Shown here piece after piece: positions 1-8,444 of a DNA stretch of 64,000 nucleotides (positions are counted from its first letter, which is position 1; each line of letters opens with the position of its first letter). Origin of the DNA: Frankia umida. Its GTDB lineage: Bacteria > Actinomycetota > Actinomycetes > Frankiales > Frankiaceae. The stretch is from contig NZ_JALKFT010000011.1 of assembly GCF_023242945.1 (NCBI RefSeq), forward strand, positions 62,001 through 126,000. The letters run 5' to 3'. The position numbers were made by a program, and so were the translations under genes. Under the pieces are notes generated by a model, which was given only the letters and a program-made list of their open reading frames with translations, had not been told where the DNA came from and ran no database searches.

Positions 1-620
1 GAGCGGAGCTTGTCAGGGAGATCGAATCCGCCGGAGGTCAGGCTGTCTATGTGCAGGCCGATGTGGGTGAGCCGAGCGCAGTGGAGTATCTGTTCGATGA
101 GGTAAGGTCCGCGTTCGGCCCGGTGGACGTGCTGGTCAACAACGCGGGCCTGACGGTGGGAGCACCCTTTCTGGAGGCCACCGCTGAGCATTGGCTCGAG
201 ATGATTCGCGTCAACTTCCTGTCGACCGTATTCTGCGCTACTCGTGCCGCGAAGGAGATGGCCGGTCGCAACGGAGTGATCATCAATACCTCCTCGGTGC
301 GCGGATTCGATGCCAACGGCCGTGAGGGCGTCATGGCCTATTCGGCAGCAAAGGCAGCCGTGAACAACTTCACCAGGACGCTGGCGAAGGATCTGGCACC
401 CGAGGTCCGCGTCAACGCGGTGGCACCGGGGTTCGTCGCCACCTCATACATGGACCGAGTGACCACAGAGCAGAAGGAAGGCTGGCTGGAGGCTATTCCG
501 CTGCGGGAGTTCATCGATCCGGCACAGATTGCCGATGCCTATCTGTTCATAGCGGACTCGCCCTATCTTACCGGCACTATTCTCTCCGCCGATGCCGGCT
601 TCACTCTCGGGCGGGGATGA
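1..620 (+). CDS. SDR-family oxidoreductase, 5' end outside window
   Basis: This is the C-terminal ~205 residues of a classical short-chain dehydrogenase/reductase; the frame is open from base 3, so the start and the N-terminal TGxxxGIG cofactor loop lie upstream. Visible family marks are VDVLVNNAG (Rossmann core), the serine strand INTSS, the catalytic pair in YSAAK, and the PG motif in VAPGFVATSY. The C-terminus ends TLGRG after a typical DAGFT segment. Such enzymes reduce or oxidise carbonyl/hydroxyl substrates with NAD(P)(H) in the cytosol; the substrate cannot be told from this fragment. It ends 35 bp before the TIR-NACHT gene on the same strand, so read-through is possible, but a functional link is not shown. 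Confidence 0.9.
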   Translation, partial: AELVREIESAGGQAVYVQADVGEPSAVEYLFDEVRSAFGPVDVLVNNAGLTVGAPFLEATAEHWLEMIRVNFLSTVFCATRAAKEMAGRNGVIINTSSVRGFDANGREGVMAYSAAKAAVNNFTRTLAKDLAPEVRVNAVAPGFVATSYMDRVTTEQKEGWLEAIPLREFIDPAQIADAYLFIADSPYLTGTILSADAGFTLGRG

Positions 621-655
621 CCGACCCACGCTGACTACGGATTCGGGGGCGGATC

Positions 656-3600
656 GTGGAATCGGACGCCGAGGTCATCTTCATCTCCTATCATCGGGAC
701 TCCGCTCCGGTTGCCGGGCGGCTACGCGACGCGCTGAGCTCGGCTGGATTCGGCGTGTGGATAGACACCGATGGGATCACGCATGGTGAACGTTGGCCGA
801 TGAGCGTCCAACGGGCGCTGGTGCGGGCCGATCGACTCGTGCTTCTGTTGACCCGGGCAGCGAACGAGTCGACCGAGGTCTTCAACGAGTGGTTCTACTT
901 CTACCAACATCGCAAGCCGATCCACGTCATCCGGCTGGATGACTGCGACCCGCATTACCAGCTGCTTCCACTCCAGCGGGTTGACTGGGTGGATCGGGTG
1001 GAGTCCGAGTGGAGCGATCTCGTGTCCGAGCTGGCGGATCAGTTTCAGGCCACGTTCCAATGGCCGCTGCCGCAGAGCCGACACGCCGTGGTGACGACGG
1101 AGATGGCCCCGCAGCGCTCGCTGGCCGGTGCGATGGCCGTCCTCGCCCATGCGATGGCACACCCCGAGGAACCGGTGGCACTACGGCCGGAGCAACTGGT
1201 GAGTGTGCAGGAGCACAAGGCGCGCGGCCTACGCGAGTACTACCTCGCCTGCTACGCGCGCTGGTGCGGCCCGCAGCACGAACTCGACCGGAGGTTCGTG
1301 CGCCTCACACTGGTGTACGACGAGGGTACGACCTCGTCGGACCGCTGGGTGACGATGCCGAGTACCCGCCAGAGCGACGACCTCGGTGAGATCCTCACCG
1401 CCACCGACTCCTTCGCGTACGTCCTGCTGGGTGCGCCTGGCTCGGGCAAGACGACCCTGCTGCACCGGCTGGAGATGGATGCCGCCCGCGCGGCGCTCGT
1501 GCCGGGGTCATCGCCGACGAGAATTCCCTTCAGTGTCTCCTTGGCGGAGTACGGTCTTGGCGGGTCCGGGAATGACGCGCCGGACCCGGTCGAGTGGCTA
1601 CAACAGCGCTGGTCCGCTCGAAATCCGCACCTTCCACCGCTGCTGGAATTTCTCGGCCAGGGTCGGATCCTGCTTCTGATCGACGGCCTGAACGAAATGT
1701 CTCACTACGATGCGAATGACCTTCGGGTGCGGGTCGATCGATGGCGATCATTCCTCTATGAGTGGATTCGGGACGTTCCGGGAAACCGTGCGGTTTTTGC
1801 CTGTCGTACGCTTGACTATGGCGCGATGCTCAGTACTAAGGATGTTGGCGTTCCGCACATTCGACTAGAGCCGATGAGCCGGCAGCAGGCGCTCGCCTAC
1901 ATCGATCTTCATCTGCCTGGGAGTTCGGCCGCCGTGCGCCAGGTCCTGACCGGCGACGAGCGGACCCTGTCCTTCTACCGTACTCCATACATGCTGAAGC
2001 TTCTGGTTGGGCAGGTGCGCGCGATCGGAACCGTACCAGTGGGTCGGGCCGACGCCTTCACCGCGATGATCCGAGAACTGTTGCGCCGGGAGATAATTTC
2101 TGGAAACCAGCGGGTGAACAATCCTGAGCTGCTGACCGAACGGGAACGGCGCCGACTTCGCGATGGAGTCCGAGATCCCTACTGGTTGCCGGACAGTGGG
2201 CACCTTGTCCCTGCTCTGACCCGGCTCGCCTACCAGATGCAGGTGGCGAAGAAAGGTGGTGACAAAGGTGCGGTTGTCGTCGACTACGACACCGCCGTAA
2301 AGCTTCTGAACGGCCTTGCCCGAATCGCGGAAGCATCCCTTCATGTCGGCTTCGATACGGGTATTCTCGACGAGCACGAGGAGACCGTGCGATTTTTCCA
2401 TCAACTGCTGCAGGAGTTTTTCGCGGCCCGCCAGCTCAGCCGGGCGGGAGATGTTCCCCAGCTCGCGGTGCCCACCCGTGCCGATCAGGTTGTCCCGGCC
2501 CTCGAGGAGCAGCTCGATGCCCTCGCCGCCGGGGAGCCACTGCCGCCGCTGGCGTCCACCGGTTGGGAGGAGACGGCGGTGATCGCGGCTGCTCTCGCGG
2601 TGGATGCGGACCTGTTCGTCCGGCGGGTGATGGCGGTGAATCCGGCGCTGGCCGGTCGCTGTGTCGCCGCGGCCGATGTGCGGGTCACGGCGCAGACCCG
2701 GCGGGCCGTGGCGGACCGTCTGCTGCGCGGTGTCGGAGATGTGGGCGAGGATCTACGGGCCCGCATCGCGTTCGGCGACGCGCTCGCCGGGGCTGGCGAT
2801 CCACGATTCGCGGTGGTGGAGAGCGTGGACGGGTCAGCGCTCGTGCCGCCGTTCGCGCGGGTGCCCGCCGGTCGTTACCGGTGCGGCGCGCCGGACAGCG
2901 CCTATCCGCTGGAGCGTCCGGTGCACGAGGTGGAACTGGCGGAGTTCGACCTCGCCGTGGTGCCGGTGACCAACGCGGAGTTCGAAAGATTCGTCCGGGC
3001 AGGCGGGTATACCGATCTGCGGTGGTGGCGGACGGGGAACGCCCGGTCCTGGCTGGGTGGAAGCGGTCTGCTGCCGGTGATCCAGCAGGAATGGCGCAAG
3101 AAGCGTGACGGTCTCAGGAGGCATCCGCGGCTCCCGGTGGATCTGCTCGCCAGTGGGCACGCCACCCTCACCCAGGCGGTCAGTATGGTGAAGCTGACCG
3201 AGATGTCCGACGAGCAGCTTCGTGGCGCGCTGGAGGATCTCTACGGCAACGCCGCCCCTATCAGCCCGGCCTACTGGCAGGATTCCTGGTTCAATCTGCC
3301 GGCCCGACCGGTGGTCGGTGTCTCGGTCTACGAGGCGGAAGCGTACTGTGCCTGGCTGTCCGCGGTGACCGGTGAGCGGTATCGGCTACCGCGCGAACAT
3401 GAATGGGAGGCGGCCGCGGGTCCGCAGGAATTCCCTTTCGGGCCGGATTTCGACCGAGCTCTCGCCAACACGTTCGAGCTCAATGTCAGAAGCACGATAC
3501 CGGTGGGGATAATGCCCGCCGGGGTCAGTGACGTCGGCTGTCACGACCTGTGTGGAAACGTGTTCGAATGGACCGCCTCCGAATACCAGCCCTATCCCTA

Positions 3601-3757
3601 CCGGATGGAGGGGGCGCCCTCGGACGCGGTGAGCTCCATGCGCATCTGCCGGGGCGGGTCATGGCGTCACCATCAGGTCCGCGCGCGCAGTGCCTACCGT
3701 GGTCGAGGGCAGTGCTTCGTCCGCAATGATGATCTGGGATTTCGGTTGGCCAGGTAG
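656..3757 (+). CDS. TIR-NACHT-FGE/SUMF1 three-domain protein (NLR-like)
   Basis: 1033 residues with a GTG start. Residues about 6-125 form a TIR domain (VIFISYHRDS, then a helix with E78 in FNEWFYF at the position of the catalytic glutamate of NAD-cleaving TIRs). Residues about 250-600 form a NACHT/STAND NTPase: P-loop GAPGSGKTT at 259-267, Walker B LLLIDGLNEM near 339-348, and the typical helical-domain motif FFHQLLQEFFAAR at 580-592. Residues about 732-1033 form an FGE-sulfatase/SUMF1-type C-lectin-like fold (FARVPAGRYRCG, LPREHEWEAAAG, CGNVFEWTAS, CRGGSW). In known STAND proteins the C-terminus senses, the NTPase oligomerises and the N-terminal effector fires, so TIR NAD-hydrolysis triggered by ligand binding is the natural inference. 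Codon use in the middle third is less GC-biased than in neighbouring genes, which hints at transfer. No obvious partner gene flanks it. Confidence 0.92.
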   Translation: MESDAEVIFISYHRDSAPVAGRLRDALSSAGFGVWIDTDGITHGERWPMSVQRALVRADRLVLLLTRAANESTEVFNEWFYFYQHRKPIHVIRLDDCDPHYQLLPLQRVDWVDRVESEWSDLVSELADQFQATFQWPLPQSRHAVVTTEMAPQRSLAGAMAVLAHAMAHPEEPVALRPEQLVSVQEHKARGLREYYLACYARWCGPQHELDRRFVRLTLVYDEGTTSSDRWVTMPSTRQSDDLGEILTATDSFAYVLLGAPGSGKTTLLHRLEMDAARAALVPGSSPTRIPFSVSLAEYGLGGSGNDAPDPVEWLQQRWSARNPHLPPLLEFLGQGRILLLIDGLNEMSHYDANDLRVRVDRWRSFLYEWIRDVPGNRAVFACRTLDYGAMLSTKDVGVPHIRLEPMSRQQALAYIDLHLPGSSAAVRQVLTGDERTLSFYRTPYMLKLLVGQVRAIGTVPVGRADAFTAMIRELLRREIISGNQRVNNPELLTERERRRLRDGVRDPYWLPDSGHLVPALTRLAYQMQVAKKGGDKGAVVVDYDTAVKLLNGLARIAEASLHVGFDTGILDEHEETVRFFHQLLQEFFAARQLSRAGDVPQLAVPTRADQVVPALEEQLDALAAGEPLPPLASTGWEETAVIAAALAVDADLFVRRVMAVNPALAGRCVAAADVRVTAQTRRAVADRLLRGVGDVGEDLRARIAFGDALAGAGDPRFAVVESVDGSALVPPFARVPAGRYRCGAPDSAYPLERPVHEVELAEFDLAVVPVTNAEFERFVRAGGYTDLRWWRTGNARSWLGGSGLLPVIQQEWRKKRDGLRRHPRLPVDLLASGHATLTQAVSMVKLTEMSDEQLRGALEDLYGNAAPISPAYWQDSWFNLPARPVVGVSVYEAEAYCAWLSAVTGERYRLPREHEWEAAAGPQEFPFGPDFDRALANTFELNVRSTIPVGIMPAGVSDVGCHDLCGNVFEWTASEYQPYPYRMEGAPSDAVSSMRICRGGSWRHHQVRARSAYRGRGQCFVRNDDLGFRLAR

Positions 3758-3935
3758 GCACCCGCCGTCCGGTCGGGTCCGCCGCCTCGGGTGATCGTGG
3801 GCGGGCGGCGGTGCTCGGGGCCGAGCGGATGCACGATCCCATGGCCGTCGCAGACCAGCGGGTCAGGCGCGGAGTCGTAGGCGACGTCGAAGCCAGCCGC
3901 GACCGCGGCTGTCGCCAGGCCCGGAACATCGGCCC

Positions 3936-3965
3936 GTACCCGTACCCGTACCCGTACCCGTACCC
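3936..3965. repeat. Hexanucleotide tandem repeat (GTACCC)5
   Basis: Five perfect copies of GTACCC lie in the 367-bp gap between the TIR-NACHT gene and catalase. Read on the minus strand they would encode an Arg-Val run inside an open frame (3694-4017) that I do not accept as a gene. Apart from this repeat I see nothing convincing between 3758 and 4112. Confidence 0.95.
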
Positions 3966-4124
3966 GTGCGCGCGGCGCCGTCACGGCCTCGTCGATCCGC
4001 GCGTGATTGCCGATCATCCTGGTGCAGGTTGGTCGCGTCGATCGGGCGGGGTTCGGGCGTGTGTGGCGGGGCAGGGCGGGTAGGCGAAGGACTTGCGAGC
4101 TACCGGCAGGACGAGGAGTGCGTG

Positions 4125-5648
4125 GTGACCATCAAGGAGCGTCGTCCGACGACTACCGACGCGGGAGTTCCCGTCGCCAGTGATGAGCACTCGCTGAGCG
4201 TCGGGCCAGACGGGCCGTTGCTGCTGCAGGATCACTATCTGATCGAGCAGATGGCGAACTTCAACCGGGAGCGGATCCCGGAGCGCCAGCCGCATGCCAA
4301 GGGGGGCGGGGCGTTCGGTTCGTTCGAGGTGACGGCGGACGTGAGTCCGTTCACCCGAGCCGCCGTGTTCCAGCCCGGGGCGAAGACCGATGTGCTGATC
4401 CGGTTCTCCACGGTGGCGGGGGAGCGGGGCAGCCCGGACACGTGGCGGGACCCGCGTGGTTTCGCGGTGAAGTTCTACACGTCCGAGGGCAACCTGGACA
4501 TCGTCGGCAACAACACACCGGTGTTCTTCATCAAGGACCCGATGAAGTTCCAGCACTTCATCCGGTCGCAGAAGCGCCGCAGCGACAACAACCTGCGTGA
4601 CCACGACATGCAGTGGGATTTCTGGACGCTCTCACCGGAATCCGCCCACCAGGTCACCTGGCTGATGGGGGACCGCGGTATCCCGCGGACCTGGCGGCAC
4701 ATGAACGGCTACTCCAGCCACACCTACATGTGGATCAACGCCGCCGGCGAGCGGTTCTGGGTGAAGTACCACTTCAAGACCGATCAGGGCATCGAGACCT
4801 TCACCCAGGACGAGGCCGACCAGATGGCCGCGATCGACACCGACTACCACCAGCGTGACCTGTACGAGCACATCCGCGACGGCGAGTTCCCGAGCTGGAC
4901 GCTCAGGATGCAGATCATGCCGTTCGAGGACGCGAAGACCTACCGGATCAACCCGTTCGACCTGACGAAGGTCTGGCCGCATGCGGACTATCCACTGCGC
5001 GAGGTCGGCCGGCTCACCCTCGACCGCAACGTCACCGACTACCACACCGAGATGGAGCAGGCCGCGTTCGAACCGAACAACATCGTGGCCGGCACCGGTC
5101 TGTCGCCGGACAAGATGCTGCTCGCCCGCGGCTTCAGCTACTCCGACGCCCACCGGCACCGTCTTGGCGTGAACTACAAGCAGATCCCGGTGAACTCGGC
5201 GAAGGTGCCCGTCCACAGCTACTCCAAGGACGGCGCGATGCGGGTGCGGAACGTCTCCGACCCGGTGTACGCGCCGAACTCCTACGGCGGCCCGGCCGCC
5301 CGGCCGGAGCTCACCGACGACGGTGGGCTGTGGTACGCCGATGGTGAGATGGTCCGCGCCGCCTACACCCAGCGTCCGGATGACGACGACTGGTCGCAGG
5401 CCGGCACGCTGGTGCGGGAGGTGCTCGACGAGGCGGCGCGCGCCCGGTTGGTCGAGAACATCGTCGGTCATCTGCTCAACGGGGTGAGCGAGCCGATCCT
5501 GCACCGGGCGTTCGACTACTGGCGCAACGTCGACAAGGACCTCGGCGACCACGTCGAGGAGGGTGTCCGCGCCAAGCAGTCCGAGCTCGACCCGAAGGCG
5601 TCGAAGCAGGCCAACCCGGCCCGCTCCAGCGCCCAGGCCAAGGCCTGA
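4125..5648 (+). CDS. Monofunctional heme catalase
   Basis: 507 residues, a small-subunit catalase that disproportionates hydrogen peroxide in the cytosol. The family active site is complete: catalytic His57 in ERQPHAKGGGAFGSF, the distal Asn in DIVGNNTPVFFIKDP (residues 125-139), and the proximal heme tyrosine Y339 in RGFSYSDAHRHRLG. The frame is open to 3966, but the upstream residues are not catalase-like. GTG at 4125 has GAGGAG at 4113-4118 with 6-base spacing, so it is preferred over GTG 4122. The C-terminus ends in an Ala/Lys-rich tail. The gene is followed at once by a hairpin, 17-bp tandem repeats and a strong terminator, so it is probably monocistronic. No regulator gene such as furA is adjacent. 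Confidence 0.96.
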   Translation: MTIKERRPTTTDAGVPVASDEHSLSVGPDGPLLLQDHYLIEQMANFNRERIPERQPHAKGGGAFGSFEVTADVSPFTRAAVFQPGAKTDVLIRFSTVAGERGSPDTWRDPRGFAVKFYTSEGNLDIVGNNTPVFFIKDPMKFQHFIRSQKRRSDNNLRDHDMQWDFWTLSPESAHQVTWLMGDRGIPRTWRHMNGYSSHTYMWINAAGERFWVKYHFKTDQGIETFTQDEADQMAAIDTDYHQRDLYEHIRDGEFPSWTLRMQIMPFEDAKTYRINPFDLTKVWPHADYPLREVGRLTLDRNVTDYHTEMEQAAFEPNNIVAGTGLSPDKMLLARGFSYSDAHRHRLGVNYKQIPVNSAKVPVHSYSKDGAMRVRNVSDPVYAPNSYGGPAARPELTDDGGLWYADGEMVRAAYTQRPDDDDWSQAGTLVREVLDEAARARLVENIVGHLLNGVSEPILHRAFDYWRNVDKDLGDHVEEGVRAKQSELDPKASKQANPARSSAQAKA

Positions 5649-5699
5649 GCCGCTCCAGCCGCCCAAGCCCAAGGGCCTGAGCGGCTGACAGCCTGACGG

Positions 5700-5767
5700 C
5701 CCTGACAGCCTGACAACCCTGACAGCCTGACAACCCTGACAGCCTGACGGCCCTGACACACCCTGAC
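5700..5767. repeat. 17-bp tandem repeats after the catalase stop
   Basis: Three near-identical copies of CCCTGACAGCCTGACAA and a fourth degenerate copy sit about 50 bp after the catalase stop codon. A shorter CTGAC periodicity runs within each unit. An 8-bp inverted repeat (5648-5655 with 5679-5686) lies between the stop and the repeats. Confidence 0.9.
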
Positions 5768-5776
5768 GCCGAGGAT

Positions 5777-5817
5777 CCCGGGAGCGCGCGGGCACGACTC
5801 GTCCGCGCGCTCCCGGG
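5777..5817. terminator. Strong bidirectional-looking hairpin after catalase
   Basis: A perfect 15-bp stem (5777-5791 with 5803-5817, arm CCCGGGAGCGCGCGG) closes an 11-base loop. There is no T tract, as is common for actinobacterial I-shaped terminators. It probably ends the catalase transcript. Confidence 0.8.
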
Positions 5818-6748
5818 CGGCGAGGGTCAGTACCCGAACAGGATCCCTCCTGCGGACCCGTGGGGTCGGCAGCGCCCAGGTGATCGCCCGCCCGATGACG
5901 ACGCTCTCGGCCAGGGCCGGTCGCCGAGAGGACGCCTGCCGCCGACCCCCGCGCGAGCGCGCCAGCGCGGCCAGGCCACGCACCGACCTCGGTGAGAACG
6001 ATCCTGCCCCTGCGTGCTCGACACTCCACATATCCGACGCCCTGGCCTGGCGCTGTCCTGCGCGCGAGCTTCCCGGGCGGCAAGGTTGCTCTGTGTAAAG
6101 AGTGCGTGCCGTGTCGTAGAGGTGTGGACGTCCCGGTGGATGGGATTCGTCCGGCGGCGAGTCTCTTGCGAACTTCACTTGCGAACGGCGTTAAGTTAGG
6201 CAATAGTCTGGCACATCGCATGGAGGTGGGCGTCACACCAGGCGCCCCACGTCGACGGGGGGCGCCTGCACCATGGGCAGGCCCGCACTCCGCTCCCGGA
6301 CCCGGGCATGTCGATCGACGGAACCGTTCTGACCGCGGCGGCTCGCATGCGGTGTGCGGAGAGGGGCGCATGCGCATGACCTGGGGCGACTCCGGATAGT
6401 TCACATCTTCGCCCGGCCAGAACAGGCCGGGGCGTCATCAGCCCCGGCGGCCGGCGTGGTAGCCACGGGTGCGGTCGTGCCAGTGGCTCGCGGGTCGCTG
6501 GCTCAGGGCTCGTCCCACATCGGTACTTCCCTGGCGGGCCGCCATGAGCGGTGCGTCGACGGTGGGATATCCGCCGTTCCTGACGTAGGCCTGCGCGATC
6601 ACGGGTCAAGGGGCGAACCGCAGGGAGCCCGCGGCCGCCCACAGTCCACTGAAGTCACTCTAAGTAATTTTTTGTCGCTTTTTGTAGTTCTGCTCTGGGC
6701 GCGCCATGGGAGCGCGGCCCGGGACGACACCACGGAGGTACACCAGAT
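5818..6748. other. Long non-coding stretch upstream of the ABC binding protein
   Basis: I find no supportable gene in these ~930 bases. The stretch holds a direct repeat (6165-6186), a perfect 10-bp inverted repeat (6239-6248 with 6259-6268, 10-base loop), a 7-bp hairpin CCCGGCC/GGCCGGG (6412-6431) and an AT-rich patch around 6655-6695 that stands out sharply from the GC-rich surroundings and may hold the promoter of the binding-protein gene. The length of this leader is unusual for the window. Confidence 0.55.
6165..6186. promoter_or_regulatory. Direct repeat CTTGCGAAC x2, possible operator
   Basis: Two identical 9-mers start 13 bp apart (6165-6173 and 6178-6186) in an AT-richer segment. 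The spacing is close to one helical turn plus, so a regulator could bind both on nearly the same face. Function is inference only. Confidence 0.35.
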
Positions 6749-8041
6749 ATGCAGCGGGAAACGTCCGGGGTGGGCGGGTGGCGTAGCCGCTCGGTCCGCT
6801 CCACGAGCCTTGCGGCGGTGTCGACGCTCAGCGCGCTCGTCCTGCTCGCCGCCGGCTGTGGCAGCAGTGGCAGTGACGACACGAGCAGCACGTCGGGTTC
6901 GGGTGGGACGTCGACCGCCAACGCGGCGACGGTGTTAGGCCCGGTCAACAAGGCCGCTGGCGCTCCGGTCAAGATCGGCCTGATCTCGGACGGCAAGGGG
7001 CCGTCCTCGGACACGTCGATCGAGGGGCCCGTCACCGAAGCCACGGTGAAGTACCTCAACGAGCGCAAGGGCGGCATCGCCGGCCGGCCGATCCAGCTCG
7101 TCAGGTGCGAGACGCAGAACGACGCGGCCAAGGCCACCGACTGCGGTAACCAGATGGTCGAGGAGAAGGTGGCGGCGGTCGTCGTCGGGCAGTCGTCGGT
7201 CGCCGACGCGGCCTGGCAGCCCGTGCACGCCGCGCACGTCCCCTTCTTCGTCTATGCGGCGAACACCGCGTCGCTGCTGACGGACCCGACCTCGACCTTC
7301 TCGCTCGGCGACCCGACCGCGCAGGTGCGCGCGGCCGTGGACCTCGCCAAGTCGAACGGTCTGAAGAAGGTCACGGCGATCGTCATCGACGTGCCGCCGG
7401 CGCTCGGGTCGTTCAAGGCCGACGGGCCGAAGATCGCCAGTGAGGCCGGGGTCCAGCTCACCCTGCTGCCCGTCCCGCTGGGCACCGCGGACATGTCCCC
7501 GCAGCTGCAGAAGCTCGCCGGTAGCGACTCCGCCGCGTTCATCCTGGGCAGCGAGGGATTCTGCATCGCCGCGCTCAACGGGCTGCGCACGGTCGGCTTC
7601 ACCGGGCCGGTCGGGGCCATCGGGATCTGCGCCTCCGACGCGATCCGCAAGGCGGTCACCGGTGGGCTGAAGGGCACGTCCATCGTCGGCACCGTGCCGT
7701 TCGGGACGGACAACCCCTCGACCCGGCTCTACGACGCGGTCCTCAGCACGTACGGCAAGTCGGTCGACCCGAACTCGGTGACCGGTCTGAGCATGTTCAT
7801 GACCTTCTCCGGCTTCCAGACGGCGGTCGCGGGCCTCAAGGGCGACGTCACCCCCGCCGCGGTCACCTCCGCGATCAGGAGCATGCCGGAGTCGGAGCTG
7901 CCCGCTAGCGGCGGCCAGAAGTTCCAGTGCAGCGGCAAGCTCGAGCCGAACTACCCGGCGGTCTGCCTGCGTGGCGCCCTGACCACCAAGCTTGACGACA
8001 AGGGCAAGCCGACCGACTACAAGGTGCTCGCCACCTCCTGA
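6749..8041 (+). CDS. ABC transporter substrate-binding lipoprotein, branched-chain amino acid/amide type
   Basis: 430 residues starting at ATG with GGAGG 10 bases upstream. A lipoprotein signal peptide ends in the lipobox LAAGC (Cys37), followed by a Ser/Thr/Gly linker (about 38-65) and a periplasmic-binding-protein type I fold of the Peripla_BP_6/LivJ kind (PVKIGLISDGKGP, YLNERKGGIAGRPIQLV, CGNQMVEEKVAAVVVGQSS). It should sit on the outer face of the membrane and deliver a small ligand to a permease. No permease or ATPase genes lie nearby, so it is an orphan in this window. The next genes on the strand (mycofactocin-coupled SDR and acyl-CoA ligase) suggest that the ligand is an organic acid or alcohol destined for catabolism rather than an amino acid. 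A terminator separates it from those genes. Confidence 0.92.
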   Translation: MQRETSGVGGWRSRSVRSTSLAAVSTLSALVLLAAGCGSSGSDDTSSTSGSGGTSTANAATVLGPVNKAAGAPVKIGLISDGKGPSSDTSIEGPVTEATVKYLNERKGGIAGRPIQLVRCETQNDAAKATDCGNQMVEEKVAAVVVGQSSVADAAWQPVHAAHVPFFVYAANTASLLTDPTSTFSLGDPTAQVRAAVDLAKSNGLKKVTAIVIDVPPALGSFKADGPKIASEAGVQLTLLPVPLGTADMSPQLQKLAGSDSAAFILGSEGFCIAALNGLRTVGFTGPVGAIGICASDAIRKAVTGGLKGTSIVGTVPFGTDNPSTRLYDAVLSTYGKSVDPNSVTGLSMFMTFSGFQTAVAGLKGDVTPAAVTSAIRSMPESELPASGGQKFQCSGKLEPNYPAVCLRGALTTKLDDKGKPTDYKVLATS

Positions 8042-8073
8042 CCGTGGGCCGCCGACCCCGGCGGCTGGCGGCC

Positions 8074-8115
8074 AGTGTCACAGGCAGAGTGTCACAGGCA
8101 GAGTGTCACAGGCAG
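8074..8115. repeat. 14-bp tandem repeat x3 just after the stop codon
   Basis: Three perfect copies of AGTGTCACAGGCAG (8074-8087, 8088-8101, 8102-8115) lie between the binding-protein stop and its terminator. Confidence 0.95.
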
Positions 8116-8117
8116 TA

Positions 8118-8159
8118 GGGGCGGAAGGTCGGCGGGCGTCACCGCCGACCTTCCGCCCC
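8118..8159. terminator. Perfect 18-bp terminator hairpin
   Basis: Arms 8118-8135 and 8142-8159 are perfectly complementary (GGGGCGGAAGGTCGGCGG) around a 6-base loop. This is a very stable hairpin without a T tract, right after the substrate-binding protein gene. From here to about 8427 I see only an AT-richer probable promoter zone (about 8190-8280) for the SDR gene. Confidence 0.85.
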
Positions 8160-8444
8160 GTGCGTGTGGGGATGCCGAGGAACGTCAGGAAAAGTTGCCC
8201 GCCAAAATGTGATCTGAAATTATCCTCGCGAACCACCTGTACGTGATTGACAGTAGTTGACGTAGCACCCTGGGTGGGATGGTAACGCGAGGCGCGTCGA
8301 TCAGTTGCGCAGCGCGTCTGCCCTTCGCCCTCGCGGGCCTCTGGCGGGGCTGTGCGGCGGCGGCCCTGTCGAGGCGACGTGCAGGCAATCCTGTCCGGGC
8401 ACCGTCTGTGCCCAAGGGCCGTATGGCAAGGAAGGCGCGTGCAC

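Noticed and set aside
3694..4017. 107-residue minus-strand frame with an Arg-Val run
   Set aside because: Created by the GTACCC repeat and partly antisense to the TIR-NACHT gene; no clear family, though a decayed gene fragment cannot be excluded.
4632..6404. 590-residue minus-strand frame across catalase and its downstream region
   Set aside because: Antisense of catalase joined to repeat-derived GPSGCQ-type text; no domain and no ribosome site.
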